A DNA stretch of 64,000 nt. Origin: Acanthaster planci. Its lineage: Eukaryota > Echinodermata > Asteroidea > Valvatida > Acanthasteridae. The translations under genes and the position numbers were made by a program. Location: the NCBI RefSeq assembly GCF_001949145.1, contig NW_019091428.1, forward strand, positions 1,049,176-1,113,175, read 5' to 3'. The notes beneath the pieces were generated by a model that saw nothing but the letters and a program-made list of their open reading frames with translations, was not told the DNA's origin and made no database searches. Shown piece after piece: positions 50,401 through 61,523 of the stretch. Position 1 is the stretch's first letter; the number at the start of each line of letters is the position of its first letter.

Positions 50401-53400
50401 AAGTACTTGGTTTGCACCCGATCCGACTACCCAACGCAACTTATAAGTGAGGCCTGTGCAGCAAAATAGCCATGCAATAACTGTGACGCTAATATATTAT
50501 CGTATGACGCAATACAGTTGGCAAACTTGTGAAGCTTGTTCAAGCCTTCTGCATGCAAACGTTCGTGACGCTGACTAGCCTTACTTATAAATCTATCTAC
50601 TGTGTTGCATCATACGATTAGCGTCACAGGTATTGTAGCCTACTTTGCTACACAGGCCTCTTTTATAAGTAGCGGTATATATGTAGTCGAATAGGGTGTG
50701 GTTTTCATTGCAATGTTATGTACACTATTCACCCTTCTTCCATATTCTTTATGCACCCCTATCAATCAGAGTTTGCAAGCTCAAAGCAGCCGAGCTACCA
50801 CCTCCTTGAAAAAGGAAGAAAGTGAATTTAAAGCCTATCGCTATTTAGACGTTATTGGTGCTGACTACAACACATACTTACCATCAGCATTGCAAAGTTG
50901 GTGAGATGGTTACACTTGCAAACCACGTTGGTGTCGTCTATGTTGTTGTTGATATCCAGGCTGCAGCCCTCGTTGGACCAGCCTCCCCAACCACCTTTGA
51001 TTCACAGAATACAAGACTGGTAGTGTTTAATCTACACCCGTCGTGTGACAGCACAACCGTTCAACAATTTATACGCTGCTTAATTGGACGTTTGCAGGCA
51101 AATTGGAATGATGTCATTCACGTCCGTAATGGCATCACCAATGATGGCATCACCAATGAGTCACGATCCATACGTCTTTATTTGCTCTGAATACAGTAAA
51201 TTGTAGTGTCTGGCATTTAGAAAATTTTCTGATGAATTAATAGAATGAATCCAATTGTCTCAGGTGATTATACCAAGGAACTCTAAAGGAAACATCCTTT
51301 GCCTTTGTTAATTATTGTAACTGACTTCTGATTGACTTCAGAACACTGTACCAATTTCTCATCCACGGGCAACAGACATAAGATTTGGCCATTCACAATA
51401 TCAGTTGTATTCTACCACTTCGTAGTTCGCAAAACTGTTTTCTGCTGTTGGTACCCGCTGTAAGGTTTTAACAGGACTGCAGTTTGCCTTCTGCTATGCT
51501 CATAAAATCACTTCATCCCCTAAAGTGTTCAGAATTCTTGTTGGTACACTCGAAGTACAACATGAAGCAATCACCATAAAGGTAAGTACGAAAACTGGTG
51601 TTGCAATATTTCCCATTGGCTCAGTGCCAGGCCCAAGACAAAACACCAGAGTTAAAAGTCGTGTGGGGAGCCACTCACCGTTTTTTGCCTCGTCCCAGAA
51701 GACACATCGGGGATTGTCTGCATCCTACGAACGAAACAAACAAAATGGTAGATCTTTGCATGAGGTTGTATGTAAAACCACTGTCTGAATCTTCATATGC
51801 TTTTAATAAACTACGTTTTAGCTGGAAAATAAGTGGAGGTATTCGATGGCAAAATTTCCCCTTATCTTCGAATTTTGCTCCAGTATGCCTTACGAAAAAG
51901 TCTGTTCCTTTAACATTTTAGGAGCTGACCAACATTATGATCTTACCATCCTTGCTTTACGAAATGTGACTGTCACTGGCTCCTGCAAGTTGGTAATATT
52001 TAGGTCTGCTACCGCAGCGGATATGACGACGCTGTTGATGACGGTCTTGTACCCCTCGCGACATGAAACGGCGATACAATCTGCAGGTGGGGATGTACTT
52101 GCTGAGGTAGAGTTGGTCGCAACGTCCGTCGTCGACACCCCACTGTCTGTCGTTGGGATAGCATCAACCTCGTCTTCTTGCTTATTGGAAATAGTTCTGT
52201 TCCTTGCTGATTCTTGGATAACCTGGAGACAACGTGTATATGAATTAGCTCTTCAGATGATGATGGCAATCACAAAGCTTTTGAGTAAATGGAGACACAA
52301 ACACTACGTCGTTAACGTGGACTGCAAAGTGCTTGCAGTTGAAAAGTTTTGGACATATATGCTTACGTCGAAAAATGTGGTTTCCTCGTACATGACAAAC
52401 TGGCATCGCGACAGCTTGTTTCCCACGGATTTAAGCAAGGAGTTTGGCAGGTAGATAGAACCCTTGACAATCTCATCCGTGCTGGAGCTCTTGTTGTTGG
52501 TTTGGACCTCGTCTGCATTGCTGGCTGAACCAGATACCAATGTGGGCTTTTAAAGAAAAAAGTGTCACTATTAGGAAAACAAATTACGATTTCTAAAGCT
52601 TCAGTTTGATTCAAATTGCCATAGCATAACCCCCGTGGCCTTAAAAGTAGCAGGCTTCACAAATGTGTTTTATATTTAACACTCACTTGAGCGTTATCTA
52701 GGTCTTTGCCGGATCCAAAGAACAGCAGGCCGTTGTCCATTGGATCAGTGATGTCTACCAGCACTACGTCCACAGAGGGTGTGTCTTCCTCAAGAACATT
52801 GGACTGGAACTGGACCCCGAGGTTGAAAGTGTCAACAGAGCGGAGAAGCCTGCATGGGAGTGTAACGTAAGACTTGTTTTTAGAAACAGTTTGTTTTCAA
52901 GGCAACCGGCAGCTTTCAACTTCAAGTGACATATCTGGAGCCCCATTCCAATGAAAAAGGTAACAACTTACAACAGAACTATTAATTGTTACCTGGATGA
53001 AGAGTCGTCATTCAGCTGACTTTGTACGAGCTGGTCGCTGGGCACTCCGGTTAGTTGATCTAAGGTGTCCAAAACATTCCCAAAGACGTCTGGGCTTTCC
53101 TCCTGATAATTACCGAGGGCATTCGCCAGATTTTCAAAAGTATTTACAGCGTTGCTGACGTCATTTGGCTTCAGAACATCCGGGACTGAAGTGACGTCAG
53201 TCAAAGTTTCAGAAACGTCCAAGGCGTTTCCTGTTTGAAGCAAGAAACACAAACTGTTCTAAGCAATTGTGGATCGTTGGGTGCATCATTGGTGAATCTT
53301 CTGTCCAAATATCGGCAGAAGACGAGACTGAGTGAATGCTTCACTCATTTTTTGGTGACTGAATTTCAATCGATAGTCAAATCGACTCACCCCTAACGAT

Positions 53401-56400
53401 GGTAACGTTTGATAGTTCCTCGAGAATTGTGGAGGCAGTCGGACATTCGCGGGTATTCGGCTCAACCCAACCAGTTGAGTCGTCCCCACTGTAAGACAAA
53501 TCGGGTATATAGTATTCAATAAAAACTGCGAAATTAACAACTCTATAATTGGGTGCTTGGATTTTTGGAGACATGTGACCTGTATTTTTTGAAAGTAAGC
53601 CTAGACGACAAATAAGATACCTGTAAACACAAACCTTTACCACATAAGCTTTGAGTGAACAAAATAAATAAAAAATATTTATAAACAAAACAGTTAATGG
53701 CAACTCGTTAGATAGTCGCGCTTTGTCTGTGAAGTTTAGTCGAGATGCATTGATGCCGCTCTCGTATAAGATAAGTGAAAAAGTTGGTCGAGTTGCGACT
53801 TGTTTTTATACTAAATGGTCCATCGTCCCAAAGTTGGTGACCAGTTAACGAACATTCCCACGCTAGGCTCGTGCGGACAGCAGCGAACTGCGCGCGAAGA
53901 CGAAACAAATCCATGATCAACTCGTCACCCACAACAGAGGCAGTATCTACCATAGTCTTGTGGCACTCTTCAGCTGAAGGTCGTACGCACACGGCAGGAT
54001 GACAATATCTCCAGAAGACGTCTCTGGCCACTGAAACGTCCCCGTCACACCCTGGGTTTCCTCAGCCGGACATGGGGCTGGCACCGGTGGTCGGCTTGTC
54101 GGCGCGGCTGGCGGAGGCCGTCTGGTACTTTCTGCTGTGGTAGTCTGTCGCACAGGCGTACTAGTTGCTAGAGAGTAAAAACACATTAACAATGTTTTCA
54201 AAAGGAAAAGCCGATTTGACTGTACGCTGCGGTGGCTAGTGCGTTTAGCTGCGGTGGCTGGTGCATTTAGCTGCAGTGGCTGTACTCATCTTACGGCGTA
54301 TTCAAGGGAACTTATTTTCTGATTGGACCGAAATGAGGCATTACGTATGAATTATTGGATCTGTTTACTCTTTCCATTAAAGAAGCAAGGATACTTCCCC
54401 TAAAAGAACCGCGAGACTTGTGTAAATACCTTGGCTTTCTAATCAAAGTTCCACCAGTGCGCATGTCACTCAGCACTGTCAGTGCCTAGAATCGGGTGGC
54501 ATTTTGTACCATGCTGTCGAAGTTATGAGCCGTCGAGCAGAAGTCTCTGCTGTGGCTGAATTCAGCAGTGGCATTAGTAGTAGGTTAATACGTGCATCAT
54601 CATCCTTGGGGAAAAACAGAGAAAGTATGGCGCTATCCGGAGGAGATATGGTTCATGGAGCGCATGAACCAACTGGAAGCGAATTGGAATGAGTATCAAA
54701 GAGCAGAAGTGAAAGCAGTTCGAAAATGCTACAGGTGGTGACAGAAGGGTAACGATAAGATAAGGCATGGGTGCGGTCAGTGGCTGAAGAGGATTTACCC
54801 AATGGATCTCCATCCTATATCCTACATGAATGATTGGTGAAATGTCGACTTCTGCATTTGCCCTACTCTGTTCGTGGAAGTTCTACGTTGAAATTTGTGT
54901 GTAAACAGGAGGTTGTGCGTTTTGAAACCGAGTATGTTTGTGGAGTTCTCCACCTTGGATGGCATGCAATCAACGAGTCACCGAGAACTGAAATTCCATC
55001 GACCAAAGGTGCCGAACAGTGATACGGAATCGTCGCTTCTACTGTCATGAAAAGTGTTCCTAGCGGAGGGTCTAGTGTGGTGCGTGTAACAGAATGTTCA
55101 ACTTTGCGTTGGTGCAAAACAGTGAAAATTACCCAGGCAAGTAACACCCATACAGGTACAAAGACTGCATTCTTACAGGTGTTTCATAAGAAATTTCAAG
55201 GAACCATACGTTCCGAAGCTCTAATCATAATGTGCATTAATGATGTACTGACCTTGACCATTGCAGGTATAGTTTACAACCAGGTATTTTAGAACCAGAT
55301 AACATGGATCGCCCCCAAATCGTTCATTACTGACGACGAATCCACATTGCATCTGCTCCTGGCACATCTCTCGAACGATGGATAAGGAGGCCTCCGGGTC
55401 ACCGCACGGAGTGGCTCGGGGCGTGAAGCAGGCCTGGCTGCCGTCTTCGCGGCCGTACAGGGCCCACTGAACGTCAATGGTCCCACCCATGCCGCAGGAT
55501 ATGGAGAACTCGCCACCCTCGCAGACAAGTTCCCGCAAAGGTGCCTGGTGTGCTGGGTGGGAGTTTATGGCGACTGAATGAGTGGAGGGTTTGATAGTAA
55601 AGTCGATGGGCATGCTGGTTAATCGCTGTGGATTGGTATCTTAGTGGTTGTTTGGCGTTGTGGATACATGGACAGTTGATCTTGATCAAAGCATGGGGAT
55701 TAAGAGCTGACCGAACATCTAGTGTGGGACAGCGCATTCCTAATGTAATTAGGGAGTTGGGCAACACTGTGCACTTCTCATTCCAACCAAAACAATGCAT
55801 TCCACATGCAGTAATGGAATTGAACGAGTCCACAAACTACCTACAACATAGGTGTATAATCAGCGAAGACAAAAAAATAGTGCAGCAAGGGAGTTGAGCG
55901 ATGTCATGAACAACCAACAACGATCCACAAAGGCGACGTCATGCAAATCACAAGCAGTAATGGAAAACCATGCACTGTAGTGAGGCCTACTTACTATCTT
56001 GAAAAGGTGAGGCAGTCTATCCTAAGTGGAGCCCGGGTGACGGTGCTGAAAGTGGATAGGCCCCAAGTGACTGTTGGTTGTTGATTTGCGGCAATCGATT
56101 CGTTGCTTGAAATTGGGTGTTGGTGTGCAGCAGCTGAGCCGTTGAGGAAGTGGTTAGTGCATTTCTAGTATTTGAGGACGATCTTTGGTGGATACTACCG
56201 ATCGTGCACCTTGACCTTCTATAGTGACCATTACCATCATTCATGCTCTCCACTTCAGCTTATGAGTGGACTGCTTACTTACTGTAATCAAGAGTTCGCA
56301 GCACCTTGGTGCTTGGAGTTTGGACTGTAGTTGGTAAGGTTTGGGTAGTTGTTGACGGGGCACTTGTTGATGGAGCTGGGATAGTAGTTGATAGGACTTG

Positions 56401-59400
56401 CAAAGTAGTTGATGGGGTTCGGAGAGTAGTTGATGGGGCATCAGTTGATTGGATTTTAAAAGTGGTTAATAAGGTTTGGGTAGTTGTTTGGGCTACGTAA
56501 AGCAAAAGCAGTGAGTATACATTATTGGTGTTAATGATGGCAGTATAAAAGAAAGATGTACGATGACAAAAAGAATAAGTATCCAAGGTACGGAAAAATA
56601 ATGGCTTAACAATGACTAATCTTTGAACGGAAAGTATACTGGTATTATGAAAATGAAATGTTCCATACGTTTGAATCTTTCAGTTTGAAACTGAGTTTGT
56701 TTCTAGTACTTGGAGAAACATCCAGAGAACCAACATACCTGCTGTTGGCGGTTCCGTTATCTCGTCAGGGAATGGAAACCGGTACCCGTCTTGGCAAAAC
56801 AGAGGAATACAAAATGTTTACCTCCGCTTCTCAGATGAAATTCATGTACACTGCATGGAGTATGTGTTCCGAGATGTTTTAACGCTTTCAGTTTTATCCT
56901 ACCACACTTACACCATATTAACAGCTTTGAACACAAGATCAGTTAACAGCAGTGGTTGTAATACATGTACATGTAATTAAGTTCCAAACTGTCGCTGTCA
57001 CAGCTGCACAGTCCTACCAACCACAAGAAATCGACCGCATCCCACCGACTTAAAAATTTCCAGTGGTTTTCACCAGAACTACTTTCCCTCTTTTCATCTT
57101 TACTGTGCGTTAGCAAATTTCTCCCCGTGTAGTTACATCTTGTTAACTTTAATCAACAATACATATACACAGATTACCAGCCAACCGCCATGGGTGCCTT
57201 GCTCATTACTGGCCCACACGCGGTCTAAGATGTTTTTGAGTAACGCCCTAGAGCAAGTAGATTGACTTAGCAATAATATTAATTTTCAGCTCCATGAGAA
57301 GGCTACTCTCCATTTTAAAGTTTATACGAAAGTAACGCAAATGGTGAGACATACTCAAAATGGCGGTTTCCGGGGCGTTACACTTGTCTCCTTGACAACA
57401 GTAGCGGCACACGGAATTCACTGTACTCGAGCTGCAATCATTCTGGTTCTGCTGGGCGTTGACGAGGCAGGCATCCAGGGCCTGGCAGCTCTTGCTGATC
57501 AGAAACCTCCCGCTGGTGACTCGCACCTCGTTCTGGCAGGCCGGCTGCAGTGAGTGTACAAAAGAAGCGCAGTGATAAACCACGTTTCGGTGAAGTCATA
57601 CACACTGCAAAAACTCTGGCGTTAAAAACAACTCTTTTGGTGTTATCAGATGACCACATCATAGGGTGTTATTTAACACCGCTGGTGTTACTTTGCACAC
57701 CTATAAGTGTTACAATGCACTCGAAGGTGTTAGAAGTAACACCAAATGACACCAAAATTTCTAACACCAGTGAAAGGTATTGGTGTTGTCCTCTGATGAC
57801 ATCAGGGGTGTTAAATTTAACACCTGATTTGTGCAGTGCAGAAACATAAGATGACAAAGTTATTTCAAATAATGAAATGTTAGTTGTTACTCTAATAAGT
57901 TCTTTAGGCCGACATGACAATACAGTTTTACTTATTTTAAGTTTTTACCTATGACCTTTCAAATCACGGGTGTAAACGTTTTTGTATTCTGTATACAGCC
58001 TGAGATACTGACTTCCTCCTTTACAAAGCTATTCTCACCAGAAAGGAAACTGAAATCTTTCCTAAAACGACCATATCAATTGTTTTTTCCCTATATTATC
58101 ATATTTTGCAGCCCTCTACCTCGAATTGGCACAGCTGAAGGATTTTATCAGTAACGGTAAGGTTTTCTACTCAAATCGTGGAAGAAACGGCTTATTTGGT
58201 AAAAAGTGGAAGTGTAAAATTTTTAAGATCAGTAATAGTTTTGGGAGACCTACTTCAAAGCTGTGCACTTGGTGGTTCGTTACAGAAACGAAATTAGAGC
58301 AAAGCAAGTGAACTTACGTTGATTCCTGAGCACTGTTGTTGCGCAAAATTACAGGCAGCGTTGGTGGAAGCTGAGTCACAAAAGTAGCAACGCTGCACTG
58401 TAAGAGAAAATATATGTACTAAACTTCAGAAGTCGACAGTTTCTATGTCATTTGGGGAACTGAAATGTTTATCCATCCACAGGCTCTCCCAGAATAATTG
58501 GAAACCAAAACACATTCAGACTGATTAAGTGCCATGAAAATCTATGGGTCGTGGTTTTTCAAGAATTGACTCTGCCATAACGAGGCAGTTCTAAGTAACT
58601 TGACCTTTCCTTCTGACCTATCGAAATGACAATGTGCTGTGTTTCATAGTCTCAAAATGATATTGATGTGTGTAAGTTGCCAGAGGGGCCAAATTTACTC
58701 AGAACTACTTCGTTCTTACAACCAAAGCAGTTTGCCCTATTTTTGCACTTGTCCCAAAGTAGGAAAACGCCACCTTTAACGCAGTCGGGTGTATCCTTAA
58801 TTTGGCTATTCAAATCGCACAGTTTGACAGCTCAGTAATTTAACATGGTTATTACTGTTTCCTGTTTGCAAGGTTTGTTTACGAGATATGAGCTCAATAG
58901 CGACTCTGATGACGTCAGAATTATTTTTGTGGGTTGAGTCTCATAAAGACCGTTTGCCCGCTTCCTTAGTCTTGTAGAGCTAACCTGGTATGCAGAACCT
59001 CGCAGTATCGACCGTCTGCTGTCTCACAGATTCCGGCGTGAAGCACTGCACCCCTGATGCTGCAAAGTTTGGCTGCGTCCCTTTGTTAAGCAGCCAGTTC
59101 TTAAACCAGAGGAGGTTACAGTCGCACACCAGTGGGTTGTTTGTCATGTAGCTGTAAGGAAAATAACGAACAAACAAAAGCAATCCAACTTAGTGACACA
59201 GTCTCTTTTAATGAAACCTTTTATGATAGGACCAGGCATATCTGCCAGAGTCTTGTCAGAGCACAAGCGATACATTTCTAGGCATCTACGCTCTTCACAA
59301 TGAAAATAGCCTTCAAATTAGTCAAACATAAAAAACTAGCGATGTCCGTACTAACTGGGTGGGCATTAGATGAGCGAAAAAGGAAACAAACGACTATAAA

Positions 59401-61523
59401 ATCTACGGGTTTGGAAATGAATGTGATACTTACAGGTTTTCAAGTCGGTCTAATACGGTGAGAAATGACGTGTCGATTGTTGCAATGTTGTTGTGTGCCA
59501 TGTCTCTGTAATAAGGCATAAAAGAAAACTATCGATGAGCCTTGCACAGTCTTTTTGTCTGCTCTCATACACGCGCAATATACTTCACAATTTTCTTTGA
59601 CCAACCACCAAAACCTCGATAAACATCTTTGGCTGTCAACTGACAATCCAATATCGACCCAACTTGCCCGATACGTTTCGGTTATACTCACAGAGTTTTC
59701 AGCCTGAATAAAGGCAGAAACGGTTCTATGTCACTTGCTTCCTGCAATCTGAGTCGGTTCCTGCTCATATCTCTAAAATAAACGGGAAAATGTACAGAAT
59801 ACAGCAATGAAATAAATCATGGTTGGTACTTCTTATTGTTGTTAATGTCATAAAATGACGCCTGTTGCTAACCAGAGCAATTGCAGAGCAAAACGCATCA
59901 GGGTCACGTTACATCTGTCACATGATTTTGAAAGCTTGGAGCACATTCTGTAGTTTCCAGGAGTGATTAATTAATGCAAATTACCTACCAAACAAATGAA
60001 ACAGTTGGAAATCAATTTACATAGTACACCGGTCAGGTGTAACACTAACCGGAAAAAAGTGTCACACATCAATCCTAAATTTACAGAGTGGCCCATCATG
60101 CAACACATTCCTTCTGCTCGCCAAACATTATGCTTACTGAGCTGATAACGCAGGCTGGCTATCATCAGGTAGCCAGCATGACTGGTTGTCCTTAATTATT
60201 TGATCAAATACAGTTGCGATTGCCCGACTTCTTGGGATTAACCAGCATTTTTCTGAATTATTGAAAGCTTTATAAAAACCTCAAAATTGAGGCTAGCAAA
60301 CTGACCAATTTGGACACAGCAATATTTTGAGACATCTCTATGAGTATGGTATTGCACAGAATTTCAATAAACTCTACTTTTCGTCATTGTCTTACAGTAA
60401 TTGGAGGTTGGAAAGACGGCTGAAAGTGGCAACGTCCAGACGGTCGCTGCGTATTGCATTTTGCACCATATACCTGAAATCAAAGGTCAGAAATTACAGT
60501 TCACACAAAAACTGTTCTCCATTTTCAAGATATCACATTATATGTATTAAAATGTGGAACGGCATAAGTTTATTAATCTAGGTGACGACCGAAACTGCTG
60601 GTTTTAATTTTTCTTTGAATGACTGCTGTGAAACGCAGGTTTTCAGAGGGGAAGAATAGTCCATAGCATTTCATTCCAGATATTCTGTATCGAGTTTATT
60701 GCATGTTTAACTATAGAAAATGCAAGCAAACTGGGCTGCCGTATAAGAACTGCAATTTGGCCCAGGGTTAGAGTCCAAACTGTGACGGAAGAAATCTTGT
60801 TACATGTAAATTAGTCTTCGCTAAGGATACAAGTTTGAACGCGTACTTACAGTTCTCGAAGTTCAACCAGATGGTTGAAAACATCACTACTCAGTTCTTC
60901 GATAGAGTTGTCGCTGAGGTTTCTGGAAGGAGACAGAAAGAAACCTGGTTAAAACTTGGTCTTTGTGATCACCTATACTGCTGGCTTATGCGTCAAGTTT
61001 CAATCTGTTTTGAAGCACAAAAAATATTGTTCTTAAAATTGACAACACTGATGGTCGTGCAAGTGAATCGATACATACCAAAGTTAATTGATAGTACATA
61101 ATCACACTTCCAAGCTCGCCCAATGTCCTGCCAATCACCCAATGATATGGCAGTGTGTACGGTGTCCATTAAATACCCATTAGAATGATTCTGATTTATC
61201 CTAAATACGTTACATTGGTTGGATTTTAGTCGTTGCTTTGATGAGGAACTCCTGGAAAACAAGAATAACCAATAGGTTTTGAGTTGATTATACACGTACA
61301 GTATATGTGTGTCGTCTGGTATACCAGCGGGTACGGTCTGCAGCTGCAAGTCGGAGCAGTTCACGATCTTCCTGCTGCCATCGACGGTACAACGGCACAG
61401 GGGCGCCACGGCGCCCGTGCTGTCACCGCACGCTAACGGTTGCTGGCTGGCCACGGCAGCTGATTCACGTGGTATCAACAGCAGGACGAGAAACAAGAGG
61501 GAGGTTGGAGCAATGGTCGTCAT
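47406..61523 (-). CDS. Adhesion GPCR with LRR-LU-SUEL-HormR-GAIN ectodomain (24+ exons, over 1254 aa)
   Basis: Minus exons: 61523-61300, 60922-60851, 60473-60396, 59772-59692, 59505-59434, 59151-58985, 58397-58318, 57544-57355, 56492-56283, 55552-55253, 54167-53951, 53488-53391, 53230-52993, 52849-52687, 52546-52367, 52180-51947, 51724-51679, 50994-50882, 50286-50162, 49902-49876, 49386-49106, 48538-48469, 48246-47849, 47504-47406; every phase closes. Domains by residue: signal peptide 1-24; LRRNT 31-75; four LRRs 75-176 (NLSDNSIEELSSDVF); LRRCT to 232 (NNPLVCDCNLLWFKNWL); LU 232-322 (RCYFC, ending CRYCCQGDKCN); Thr/Ser/Pro stalk 322-391; SUEL lectin 392-491; hormone-receptor domain about 525-585 (FQWPETSSGDIVILPC, ATRLC, WVEP); GAIN 597-868; GPS 868-921 (CVFWDE, GWSNEGC, CNHLT); seven TM about 930-1190 (WMAIQAFNMY, CWLSGIPFY, LLGLTWLLGFF); tail. 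Plasma-membrane adhesion receptor, predicted self-cleaving at HL|T. Ligand unknown. The last coding exon is not identified. The acceptors before 52546 and 52180 are weak. Confidence 0.9.
49876..49902 (-). other. 27-nt microexon in intracellular loop 1 of the adhesion GPCR
   Basis: Flanked by a CCCACAG acceptor and a GTGAGTAA donor, phase 2 on both sides. It encodes PRSKAKVH plus split codons between TM1 and KKFRGDKRAKVL of TM2. Because the length is a multiple of three with symmetric phase, it can be skipped without a frameshift. Confidence 0.75.
51129..51158. repeat. 15-bp tandem duplication
   Basis: ATGGCATCACCAATG repeated twice exactly, in the adhesion GPCR intron between the two GPS exons. 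Confidence 0.8.
54226..54283. repeat. 22-bp minisatellite, about 2.6 units
   Basis: Units begin at 54226, 54248 and 54270 with the pattern GCTGCGGTGGCT-GTGC-TTTA. It lies in the intron just upstream (in gene orientation) of the hormone-receptor exon. Confidence 0.8.
57603..57838. mobile_element. MITE-like element in the intron that splits the LU domain
   Basis: Ends are inverted: CACTGCAAAAACTCTGGCGT on the left, and CACTGCACAAATCAGGTGTT as the reverse complement of the right end. The interior is packed with GGTGTTA and TAACACC motifs in both orientations, so the roughly 236-bp unit can fold on itself. There is no coding capacity, fitting a non-autonomous DNA transposon. Flanking target duplication is ambiguous (CA on both sides). 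Confidence 0.65.

Noticed and set aside
57355-58397. Three-finger (toxin-like) cysteine pattern
   Set aside because: The CC-GDKCN ending is shared by all LU/Ly6 proteins. The exons are phase-linked to a receptor ectodomain, so it is a receptor module and not a toxin gene.
61180-61254. Candidate extra LRR exon after the GPCR first exon (acceptor near 61255)
   Set aside because: The translation (SSSSKQRLKSNQC) lacks the LRR consensus. Exon 1 joins directly to 60922 giving an ideal LRR.
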